From Parapristionchus giblindavisi (Eukaryota; Nematoda; Chromadorea; Rhabditida; Diplogasteridae): DNA of 64,000 nt. The position numbers and the translations under genes are program-made. Positions 1 to 12,050 of this stretch are shown here, one piece after another (within the stretch, counting starts at the first letter, position 1; every line of letters begins with the position of its first letter). Where the stretch lies: positions 124,001 to 188,000 of the forward strand of contig CALSFV010000102.1 in assembly GCA_943737045.1 (NCBI GenBank). Direction: 5' to 3'. Under the pieces are notes generated by a model, which worked only from the letters and a program-made list of their open reading frames with translations, searched no databases and was not told the origin of the DNA.

Positions 1-3000
1 TCATGAGTGGGTTCGAGAAGAGGAGAAGATCTCTCATAGCCGTATTGATAGCCGTGATCGAAGGATTCTTGCTCGAATGATCTTTCAGCATCAGCTCCAG
101 ATGTAGCTACTGATTCTTCAGAATCGTGCTTGATGCTATCCAATCTCTCGCGTGCAGCAACTACTTCGGCAGTGACGGGTGGTCTTGGTGGAGCGGAGAT
201 ATCGAATGAACTTTGCTCATCCATTTTCTGGATGTATGCGATATGGTCGAGCTCCTCCTGAGTCAATATGGGCTCTTCAATTTCCTGTTCAACCATCACA
301 GGTTCTTCATGAGTGGGTTCGAGAAGAGGAGAAGATCTCTCATAGCCGTATTGATAGCCGTGATCGAAGGATTCTTGCTCGAATGATCTTTCAGCATCAG
401 CTCCAGATGTAGCTACTGATTCTTCAGAATCGTGCTTGATGCTATCCAATCTCTCGCGGGAAGCTGCTACTTCCGCAATCACGGGTGGTCTTGAAGGAGT
501 GGCGATATCGAATGAACTTTGCTCAGCCATTTTCTGGATGTTTTCGATATGGTCGAGCTCCTCCTGAGTCAATATGGGTTCTTCAATTGCCTGTTCAACC
601 ATCTCAGGTTCTTCATGAGTGGGTTTGAGAAGAGGAGAAGATCTCTCATAGCCGTATTGATACCCGTGATCGAAGGATTCTTGCTCGAATGATCTTTCAG
701 CATCAGCTCCAGATGTAGCTACTGATTCTTCAGAATCGTGTTTGATGCTATCCAATCTCTCTCGTGCAGCAACTACTTCAGCAGTGACGGGTGGTCTTGG
801 AGGAGCGGTGATATCGAATGAACTTTGCTCAGCCATTTTCTGGATGTATGCGATATGGTCGAGCTCCTCCTGAGTCAATATGGGTTCTTCAATTGCCTGT
901 TCAACCATCTCAGGTTCTTCATGAGTGGGTTCGAGAAGAGGAGAAGATCTCTCATAGCCGTATTGATACCCGTGATCGAAGGATTCTTGCTCGAATGATC
1001 TTTCAGCATCAGCTCCAGATGTAGCTACTGATTCTTCAGAATCGTGCTTGATGCTATCCAATCTCTCGCGGGAAGTTGCTACTTCCGCAGGCACGGGTGG
1101 TCTTGAAGGAGCGGTGATATCGAATGAACTTTGCTCAGCCATTTTCTGGATGTATGCGATATGGTCGAGCTCCTCCTGAGTCAATATGGGTTCTTCAATT
1201 GCTTGTTCAACCATCTCAGGTTCTTCATGAGTGGGTTCGAGAAGAGGAGAAGATCTCTCATAGCCGTATTGATACCCGTGATCGAAGGATTCTTGCTCGA
1301 ATGATCTTTCAGCATCAGCTCCAGATGTAGCTACTGCTTCTTCAGAATCGTGCTTGATGCTATCCAATCGCTCGCGTGCAGCAACTACTTCGGCAGTGAC
1401 GGGTGGTCTTGGAGGAGCGGTGATATCGAATGAACTTTGCTCAGCCATTTTCTGGATGTATGCGATATGGTCGAGCTCCTCCTGAGTCAATATGGGCTCT
1501 TCAATTACCTGATCAACCATCTCAGGTTCTTTATGAGTGGGTTCGAGAAGAGGAGAAGATCTCTCATAGCCGTATTGATACCCCTGATCGATGGATTCTT
1601 GCTCGAATGATCTTTCAGCATCAGCTCCAGATGTAGCTACTGATTCTTCAGAATCGTGTTTGATGCTATCCAATCTCTCGCGTGCAGCAACTACTTCAGC
1701 AGTGACGGGTGGTCTTGGAGGAGTGGTGATATCGAATGAACTTTGCTCAGCCATTTTCTGGATGTATGCGATATGGTCGAGCTCCTCCTGAGTCAATATG
1801 GGTTCTTCAATTGCCTGTTCAACCATCTCAGGTTTTTCATGAGTGGGTTCGAGAAGAGGAGAAGATCTCTCATAGCCGTATTGATACCCGTGATCGAAGG
1901 ATTCTTGCTCGAATGATCTTTCAGCATCAGCTCCAGATGTAGCTACTGATTCCTCAGAATCGTGCTTGATGCTATCCAATCTCTCGCGGGAAGCTGCTAC
2001 TTCCGCAGTCACGGGTGGTCTTGAAGGAGCGGTGATATCGAATGAACTTTGCTCAGCCATTTTCTGGATGTTTTCGATATGGTCGAGCTCCTCCTGAGTC
2101 AATATGGGTTCTTCAATTGCCTGTTCAACCATCTCAGGTTCTTCATGAGTGGGTTTGAGAAGAGGAGAAGATCTCTCATAGCCGTATTGATACCCGTGAT
2201 CGAAGGATTCTTGCTCGAATGATCTTTCAGCATCAGCTCCAGATGTAGCTACTGATTCTTCAGAATCGTGTTTGATGCTATCCAATCTCTCGCGTGCAGC
2301 AACTACTTCAGCAGTGACGGGTGGTCTTGGAGGAGCGGTGATATCGAATGAACTTTGCTCAGCCATTTTCTGGATGTATGCGATATGGTCGAGCTCCTCC
2401 TGAGTCAATATGGGCTCTTCAATTACCTGATCAACCATCTCAGGTTCTTTATGAGTGGGTTCGAGAAGAGGAGAAGATCTCTCATAGCCGTATTGATACC
2501 CGTGATCGAAGGATTCTTGCTCGAATGATCTTTCAGCATCAGCTCCAGATGTAGCTACTGATTCTTCAGAATCGTGCTTGATGCTATCCAATATCTCGCG
2601 GGAAGTTGCTACTTCCGCAGGCACGGGTGGTCTTGAAGGAGCGGTGATATCGAATGAACTTTGCTCAGCCATTTTCTGGATGTATGCGATATGGTCGAGC
2701 TCCTCCTGAGTCAATATGGGTTCTTCAATTGCTTGTTCAACCATCTCAGGTTCTTCATGAGTGGGTTCGAGAAGAGGAGAAGATCTCTCATAGCCGTATT
2801 GATAGCCGTGATCGAAGGATTCTTGCTCGAATGATCTTTCAGCATCAGCTCCAGATGTAGCTACTGATTCTTCAGAATCGTGCTTGATGCTATCCAATCT
2901 CTCGCGTGCAGCAACTACTTCGGCAGTGACGGATGGTCTTGGAGGAGCGGAGATATCGAAGGAACTTTGCTCATCCATTTTCTGGATGTATGCGATATGG

Positions 3001-6000
3001 TCGAGCTCCTCCTGAGTCAATATGGGCTCTTCAATTGCCTGTTCAACCATCACAGGTTCTTCATGAGTGGGTTCGAGAAGAGGAGAAGATCTCTCATAGC
3101 CGTATTGATACCCGTGATCGAAGGATTCTTGCTCGAATGATCTTTCAGCATCAGCTCCAGATGTAGCTACTGCTTCTTCAGAATCGTGCTTGATGCTATC
3201 CAATCGCTCGCGTGCAGCAACTACTTCGGCAGTGACGGGTGGTCTTGGAGGAGCGGTGATATCGAATGAACTTTGCTCAGCCATTTTCTGGATGTATGCG
3301 ATATGGTCGAGCTCCTCCTGAGTCAATATGGGCTCTTCAATTACCTGATCAACCATCTCAGGTTCTTTATGAGTGGGTTCGAGAAGAGGAGAAGATCTCT
3401 CATAGCCGTATTGATACCCCTGATCGATGGATTCTTGCTCGAATGATCTTTCAGCATCAGCTCCAGATGTAGCTACTGATTCTTCAGAATCGTGTTTGAT
3501 GCTATCCAATCTCTCGCGTGCAGCAACTACTTCAGCAGTGACGGGTGGTCTTGGAGGAGTGGTGATATCGAATGAACTTTGCTCAGCCATTTTCTGGATG
3601 TATGCGATATGGTCGAGCTCCTCCTGAGTCAATATGGGTTCTTCAATTGCCTGTTCAACCATCTCAGGTTCTTCATGAGTGGGTTCGAGAAGAGGAGAAG
3701 ATCTCTCATAGCCGTATTGATACCCGTGATCGAAGGATTCTTGCTCGAATGATCTTTCAGCATCAGCTCCAGATGTAGCTACTGATTCTTCAGAATCGTG
3801 CTTGATGCTATCCAATCTCTCGCGGGAAGTTGCTACTTCCGCAGGCACGGGTGGTCTTGAAGGAGCGGTGATATCGAATGAACTTTGCTCAGCCATTTTC
3901 TGGATGTATGCGATATGGTCGAGCTCCTCCTGAGTCAATATGGGTTCTTCAATTGCTTGTTCAACCATCTCAGGTTCTTCGTGAGTGGGTTCGAGAAGAG
4001 GAGAAGATCTCTCATAGCCGTATTGATACCCGTGATCGAAGGATTCTTGCTCGAATGATCTTTCAGCATCAGCTCCAGATGTAGCTACTGCTTCTTCAGA
4101 ATCGTGCTTGATGCTATCCAATCGCTCGCGTGCAGCAACTACTTCGGCAGTGACGGGTGGTCTTGGAGGAGCGGTGATATCGAATGAACTTTGCTCAGCC
4201 ATTTTCTGGATGTATGCGATATGGTCGAGCTCCTCCTGAGTCAATATGGGCTCTTCAATTACCTGATCAACCATCTCAGGTTCTTTATGAGTGGGTTCGA
4301 GAAGAGGAGAAGATCTCTCATAGCCGTATTGATACCCCTGATCGATGGATTCTTGCTCGAATGATCTTTCAGCATCAGCTCCAGATGTAGCTACTGATTC
4401 TTCAGAATCGTGCTTGATGCTATCCAATCTCTCGCGTGCAGCAACTACTTCAGCAGTGACGGGTGGTCTTGGAGGAGTGGTGATATCGAATGAACTTTGC
4501 TCAGCCATTTTCTGGATGTATGCGATATGGTCGAGCTCCTCCTGAGTCAATATGGGTTCTTCAATTGCCTGTTCAACCATCTCAGGTTCTTCATGAGTGG
4601 GTTCGAGAAGAGGAGAAGATCTCTCATAGCCGTATTGATACCCGTGATCGAAGGATTCTTGCTCGAATGATCTTTCAGCATCAGCTCCAGATGTAGCTAC
4701 TGATTCCTCAGAATCGTGCTTGATGCTATCCAATCTCTCGCGGGAAGCTGCTACTTCCGCAGTCACGGGTGGTCTTGAAGGAGCGGTGATATCGAATGAA
4801 CTTTGCTCAGCCATTTTCTGGATGTATGCGATATGGTCGAGCTCCTCCTGAGTCAATATGGGTTCTTCAATTGCTTGTTCAACCATCTCAGGTTCTTCAT
4901 GAGTGGGTTCGAGAAGAGGAGAGGATCTCTCATAGCCGTATTGATACCCGTGATCGAAGGATTCTTGCTCGAATGATCTTTCAGCATCAGCTCCAGATGT
5001 AGCTACTGATTCTTCAGAATCGTGCTTGATGCTATCCAATCTCTCGCGTGCAGCAACTACTTCGGCAGTGACGGGTGGTCTTGGAGGAGCGGTGATATCG
5101 AATGAACTTTGCTCAGTCATTTTCTGGATGTATGCGATATGGTCGAGCTCCTCCTGAGTCAATATGGGCTCATCAATTGCCTGTTCAACCATCTCAGGTT
5201 CTTCATGAGTGGGTTCGAGAAGAGGAGAAGATCTCTCATAGCCGTATTGATACCCATGATCGAAGGATTCTTGCTCGAATGATCTTTCAGCATCAGCTCC
5301 AGATGTAGCTACTGATTCTTCAGAATCTTGTTTGATGCTATCCAATCTCTCGCGTGCAGCAACTACTTCAGCAGTGACGGGTGGTCTTGAAGGAGCGGTG
5401 ATATCGAATGAACTTTGCTCAGCCATTTTCTGGATGTATGCGATATGGTCGAGCTCCTCCTGAGTCAATATGGGTTCTTCAATTACTTGATCAACCATCT
5501 CAGGTTCTTTATGAGTGGGTTCGAGAAGAGGAGAAGATCTCTCATAGCCGTATTGATACCCGTGATCGAAGGATTCTTGCTCGAATGATCTTTCAGCATC
5601 AGCTCCAGATGTAGCTACTGATTCCTCAGAATCGTGCTTGATGCTATCCAATCTCTCGCGGGAAGCTGCTACTTCCGCAGTCACGGGTGGTCTTGAAGGA
5701 GCGGTGATATCGAATGAACTTTGCTCAGCCATTTTCTGGATGTTTTCGATATGGTCGAGCTCCTCCTGAGTCAATATGGGTTCTTCAATTGCCTGTTCAA
5801 CCATCTCAGGTTCTTCATGAGTGGGTTTGAGAAGAGGAGAAGATCTCTCATAGCCGTATTGATACCCGTGATCGAAGGATTCTTGCTCGAATGATCTTTC
5901 AGCATCAGCTCCAGATGTAGCTACTGATTCTTCAGAATCGTGTTTGATGCTATCCAATCTCTCGCGTGCAGCAACTACTTCAGCAGTGACGGGTGGTCTT

Positions 6001-9000
6001 GGAGGAGCGGTGATATCGAATGAACTTTGCTCAGCCATTTTCTGGATGTATGCGATATGGTCGAGCTCCTCCTGAGTCAATATGGGCTCTTCAATTACCT
6101 GATCAACCATCTCAGGTTCTTTATGAGTGGGTTCGAGAAGAGGAGAAGATCTCTCATAGCCGTATTGATACCCGTGATCGAAGGATTCTTGCTCGAATGA
6201 TCTTTCAGCATCAGCTCCAGATGTAGCTACTGATTCTTCAGAATCGTGCTTGATGCTATCCAATCTCTCGCGGGAAGTTGCTACTTCCGCAGGCACGGGT
6301 GGTCTTGAAGGAGCGGTGATATCGAATGAACTTTGCTCAGCCATTTTCTGGATGTATGCGATATGGTCGAGCACCTCCTGAGTCAATATGGGTTCTTCAA
6401 TTGCTTGTTCAACCATCTCAGGTTCTTCATGAGTGGGTTCGAGAAGAGGAGAAGATCTCTCATAGCCGTATTGATACCCGTGATCGAAGGATTCTTGCTC
6501 GAATGATCTTTCAGCATCAGCTCCAGATGTAGCTACTGATTCTTCAGAATCGTGCTTGATGCTATCCAATCTCTCGCGTGCAGCAACTACTTCGGCAGTG
6601 ACGGATGGTCTTGGAGGAGCGGAGATATCGAAGGAACTTTGCTCATCCATTTTCTGGATGTATGCGATATGGTCGAGCTCCTCCTGAGTCAATATGGGCT
6701 CTTCAATTGCCTGTTCAACCATCACAGGTTCTTCATGAGTGGGTTCGAGAAGAGGAGAAGATCTCTCATAGCCGTATTGATACCCGTGATCGAAGGATTC
6801 TTGCTCGAATGATCTTTCAGCATCAGCTCCAGATGTAGCTACTGCTTCTTCAGAATCGTGCTTGATGCTATCCAATCGCTCGCGTGCAGCAACTACTTCG
6901 GCAGTGACGGGTGGTCTTGGAGGAGCGGTGATATCGAATGAACTTTGCTCAGCCATTTTCTGGATGTATGCGATATGGTCGAGCTCCTCCTGAGTCAATA
7001 TGGGCTCTTCAACTACCTGATCAACCATCTCAGGTTCTTTATGAGTGGGTTCGAGAAGAGGAGAAGATCTCTCATAGCCGTATTGATACCCCTGATCGAT
7101 GGATTCTTGCTCGAATGATCTTTCAGCATCAGCTCCAGATGTAGCTACTGATTCTTCAGAATCGTGTTTGATGCTATCCAATCTCTCGCGTGCAGCAACT
7201 ACTTCAGCAGTGACGGGTGGTCTTGGAGGAGTGGTGATATCGAATGAACTTTGCTCAGCCATTTTCTGGATGTATGCGATATGGTCGAGCTCCTCCTGAG
7301 TCAATATGGGTTCTTCAATTGCCTGTTCAACCATCTCAGGTTCTTCATGAGTGGGTTCGAGAAGAGGAGAAGATCTCTCATAGCCGTATTGATACCCGTG
7401 ATCGAAGGATTCTTGCTCGAATGATCTTTCAGCATCAGCTCCAGATGTAGCTACTGATTCCTCAGAATCGTGCTTGATGCTATCCAATCTCTCGCGGGAA
7501 GCTGCTACTTCCGCAGTCACGGGTGGTCTTGAAGGAGCGGTGATATCGAATGATCTTTGCTCAGCCATTCTCTGGATGTATGCGATATGGTCGAGCTCCT
7601 CCTGAGTCAATATGGGTTCTTCAATTGCTTGTTCAACCATCTCAGGTTCTTCATGAGTGGGTTCGAGAAGAGGAGAAGATCTCTCATAGCCGTATTGATA
7701 CCCGTGATCGAAGGATTCTTGCTCGAATGATCTTTCAGCATCAGCTCCAGATGTAGCTACTGATTCTTCAGAATCGTGTTTGACGCTATCCAATCTCTCG
7801 CGTGCAGCAACTACTTCAGCAGTGACGGGTGGTCTTGGAGGAGTGGTGATATCGAATGAACTTTGCTCAGCCATTTTCTGGATGTATGCGATATGGTCGA
7901 GCTCCTCCTGAGTCAATATGGGTTCTTCAATTGCCTGTTCAACCATCTCAGGTTCTTCATGAGTGGGTTCGAGAAGAGGAGAAGATCTCTCATAGCCGTA
8001 TTGATACCCGTGATCGAAGGATTCTTGCTCGAATGATCTTTCAGCATCAGCTCCAGATGTAGCTACTGATTCCTCAGAATCGTGCTTGATGCTATCCAAT
8101 CTCTCGCGGGAAGCTGCTACTTCCGCAGTCACGGGTGGTCTTGAAGGAGCGGTGATATCGAATGAACTTTGCTCAGTCATTTTCTGGATGTATGCGATAT
8201 GGTCGAGCTCCTCCTGAGTCAATATGGGCTCATCAATTGCCTGTTCAACCATCTCAGGTTCTTCATGAGTGGGTTCGAGAAGAGGAGAAGATCTCTCATA
8301 GCCGTATTGATACCCATGATCGAAGGATTCTTGCTCGAATGATCTTTCAGCATCAGCTCCAGATGTAGCTACTGATTCTTCAGAATCTTGTTTGATGCTA
8401 TCCAATCTCTCGCGTGCAGCAACTACTTCAGCAGTGACGGGTGGTCTTGAAGGAGCGGTGATATCGAATGAACTTTGCTCAGCCATTTTCTGGATGTATG
8501 CGATATGGTCGAGCTCCTCCTGAGTCAATATGGGTTCTTCAATTACTTGATCAACCATCTCAGGTTCTTTATGAGTGGGTTCGAGAAGAGGAGAAGATCT
8601 CTCATAGCCGTATTGATACCCGTGATCGAAGGATTCTTGCTCGAATGATCTTTCAGCATCAGCTCCAGATGTAGCTACTGATTCCTCAGAATCGTGCTTG
8701 ATGCTATCCAATCTCTCGCGGGAAGCTGCTACTTCCGCAGTCACGGGTGGTCTTGAAGGAGCGGTGATATCGAATGAACTTTGCTCAGCCATTTTCTGGA
8801 TGTTTTCGATATGGTCGAGCTCCTCCTGAGTCAATATGGGTTCTTCAATTGCCTGTTCAACCATCTCAGGTTCTTCATGAGTGGGTTTGAGAAGAGGAGA
8901 AGATCTCTCATAGCCGTATTGATACCCGTGATCGAAGGATTCTTGCTCGAATGATCTTTCAGCATCAGCTCCAGATGTAGCTACTGATTCTTCAGAATCG

Positions 9001-11964
9001 TGTTTGATGCTATCCAATCTCTCGCGTGCAGCAACTACTTCAGCAGTGACGGGTGGTCTTGGAGGAGCGGTGATATCGAATGAACTTTGCTCAGCCATTT
9101 TCTGGATGTATGCGATATGGTCGAGCTCCTCCTGAGTCAATATGGGCTCTTCAATTACCTGATCAACCATCTCAGGTTCTTTATGAGTGGGTTCGAGAAG
9201 AGGAGAAGATCTCTCATAGCCGTATTGATACCCGTGATCGAAGGATTCTTGCTCGAATGATCTTTCAGCATCAGCTCCAGATGTAGCTACTGATTCTTCA
9301 GAATCGTGCTTGATGCTATCCAATCTCTCGCGGGAAGTTGCTACTTCCGCAGGCACGGGTGGTCTTGAAGGAGCGGTGATATCGAATGAACTTTGCTCAG
9401 CCATTTTCTGGATGTATGCGATATGGTCGAGCACCTCCTGAGTCAATATGGGTTCTTCAATTGCTTGTTCAACCATCTCAGGTTCTTCATGAGTGGGTTC
9501 GAGAAGAGGAGAAGATCTCTCATAGCCGTATTGATACCCGTGATCGAAGGATTCTTGCTCGAATGATCTTTCAGCATCAGCTCCAGATGTAGCTACTGAT
9601 TCTTCAGAATCGTGCTTGATGCTATCCAATCTCTCGCGTGCAGCAACTACTTCGGCAGTGACGGATGGTCTTGGAGGAGCGGAGATATCGAAGGAACTTT
9701 GCTCATCCATTTTCTGGATGTATGCGATATGGTCGAGCTCCTCCTGAGTCAATATGGGCTCTTCAATTGCCTGTTCAACCATCACAGGTTCTTCATGAGT
9801 GGGTTCGAGAAGAGGAGAAGATCTCTCATAGCCGTATTGATACCCGTGATCGAAGGATTCTTGCTCGAATGATCTTTCAGCATCAGCTCCAGATGTAGCT
9901 ACTGCTTCTTCAGAATCGTGCTTGATGCTATCCAATCGCTCGCGTGCAGCAACTACTTCGGCAGTGACGGGTGGTCTTGGAGGAGCGGTGATATCGAATG
10001 AACTTTGCTCAGCCATTTTCTGGATGTATGCGATATGGTCGAGCTCCTCCTGAGTCAATATGGGCTCTTCAACTACCTGATCAACCATCTCAGGTTCTTT
10101 ATGAGTGGGTTCGAGAAGAGGAGAAGATCTCTCATAGCCGTATTGATACCCCTGATCGATGGATTCTTGCTCGAATGATCTTTCAGCATCAGCTCCAGAT
10201 GTAGCTACTGATTCTTCAGAATCGTGTTTGATGCTATCCAATCTCTCGCGTGCAGCAACTACTTCAGCAGTGACGGGTGGTCTTGGAGGAGTGGTGATAT
10301 CGAATGAACTTTGCTCAGCCATTTTCTGGATGTATGCGATATGGTCGAGCTCCTCCTGAGTCAATATGGGTTCTTCAATTGCCTGTTCAACCATCTCAGG
10401 TTCTTCATGAGTGGGTTCGAGAAGAGGAGAAGATCTCTCATAGCCGTATTGATACCCGTGATCGAAGGATTCTTGCTCGAATGATCTTTCAGCATCAGCT
10501 CCAGATGTAGCTACTGATTCCTCAGAATCGTGCTTGATGCTATCCAATCTCTCGCGGGAAGCTGCTACTTCCGCAGTCACGGGTGGTCTTGAAGGAGCGG
10601 TGATATCGAATGATCTTTGCTCAGCCATTCTCTGGATGTATGCGATATGGTCGAGCTCCTCCTGAGTCAATATGGGTTCTTCAATTGCTTGTTCAACCAT
10701 CTCAGGTTCTTCATGAGTGGGTTCGAGAAGAGGAGAAGATCTCTCATAGCCGTATTGATACCCGTGATCGAAGGATTCTTGCTCGAATGATCTTTCAGCA
10801 TCAGCTCCAGATGTAGCTACTGATTCTTCAGAATCGTGTTTGACGCTATCCAATCTCTCGCGTGCAGCAACTACTTCAGCAGTGACGGGTGGTCTTGGAG
10901 GAGTGGTGATATCGAATGAACTTTGCTCAGCCATTTTCTGGATGTATGCGATATGGTCGAGCTCCTCCTGAGTCAATATGGGCTCTTCAATTGCCTGTTC
11001 AACCATCTCAGGTTCTTCATGAGTGGGTTCGAGAAGAGGAGAAGATCTCTCGTAGCCGTATTGATACCCGTGATCGAAGGATTCTTGCTCGAATGATCTT
11101 TCAGCATCAGCTCCAGATGTAGCTACTGATTCTTCAGAATCGTGCTTGATGCTATCCAATCTCTCGCGGGAAGTTGCTACTTCCGCAGGCACGGGTGGTC
11201 TTGAAGGAGCGGTGATATCGAATGAACTTTGCTCAGCCATTTTCTGGATGTATGCGATATGGTCGAGCTCCTCCTGAGTCAATATGGGTTCTTCAATTGC
11301 TTGTTCAACCATCTCAGGTTCTTCATGAGTGGGTTCGAGAAGAGGAGAAGATCTCTCATAGCCGTATTGATACCCGTGATCGAAGGATTCTTGCTCGAAT
11401 GATCTTTCAGCATCAGCTCCAGATGTAGCTACTGATTCCTCAGAATCGTGCTTGATGCTGTCCAATCTCTCGCGGGAAGCTGCTACTTCCGCAGTCACGG
11501 GTGGTCTTGAAGGAGCGGTGATATCGAATGAACTTTGCTCAGCCATTTTCTGGATGTATGCGATATGGTCGAGCTCCTCCTGAGTCAATATGGGTTCTTC
11601 AATTGCTTGTTCAACCATCTCAGGTTCTTCATGAGTGGGTTCGAGAAGAGGAGAAGATCTCTCATAGCCGTATTGATACCCGTGATCGAAGGATTCTGGC
11701 TCGAATGATCTTTCAGCATCAGCTCCAGATGTAGCTACTGATTCTTCAGAATCGTGTTTGATGCTATCCAATCTCTCGCGTGCAGCAACTACTTCAGCAG
11801 TGACGGGTGGTCTTGGAGGAGTGGTGATATCGAATGAACTTTGCTCAGCCATTTTCTGGATGTATGCGATATGGTCGAGCTCCTCCTGAGTCAATATGGG
11901 TTCTTCAATTGCCTGTTCAACCATCTCAGGTTCTTCATGAGTGGGTTCGAGAAGAGGAGAAGAT
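1..11964 (-). CDS. Continuation of the giant repeat protein in a shifted frame (3' end outside window)
   Basis: The minus strand stays open from the scar to the left edge, about 3,990 codons, all in 102-residue units like those ending the upstream exon. Codons start at positions equal to 2 mod 3 here, against 0 mod 3 upstream, because the scrambled unit adds 64 bp. I checked the variant codons (HKEP for HEEP, VDQ for VEQ, IENIQ for IAYIQ, REILD for RERLD, FEPES for FEQES) and none creates a stop. Near-perfect maintenance of frame across about 39 units argues that the region is, or was very recently, translated. No start codon or promoter-like feature is apparent at the scar, so it is best read as the same protein after an intron, a sequencing error or a recent lesion. 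Confidence 0.6.
5117..10980. repeat. Tandem 3,060-bp higher-order duplication inside array A
   Basis: Ten successive 306-bp units starting near 5117 recur 3,060 bp later (from 8177), with rare subtype markers in the same order: the cagtcattttctgg variant (5113/8173), gcacctcctg (6371/9431), ttcaactacctga (7008/10068) and tcgaatgatctttgctc (7545/10605). Divergence begins just outside, at about 5085 and about 7923. This is one recent block duplication of about 2.8 kb or more. Confidence 0.85.
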
Positions 11965-12050
11965 CTCATTTTCTGGATGTATGCATAGCCAATATGGGTT
12001 CTTCAATTGCCTGTATCGAGAAGAGGAGAAGATCTCTCATGATTGATACC
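11965..12050 (-). other. Scrambled partial repeat causing a frameshift; possible 85-nt intron
   Basis: Adjacent units here are spaced 370 bp instead of 306. The extra 64 bp is a patchwork of short pieces from one array A unit with the sequence between them missing. In the upstream frame it reads FDHGYQS and then a TGA stop. The interval 12049-11965 begins GTATC and ends ATGAG on the minus strand; removing these 85 nt would join FDHG to SSPLLEP in the open downstream frame. The acceptor lacks a pyrimidine tract. Collapse of an error-prone read in identical repeats is an equally good explanation. Confidence 0.7.
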
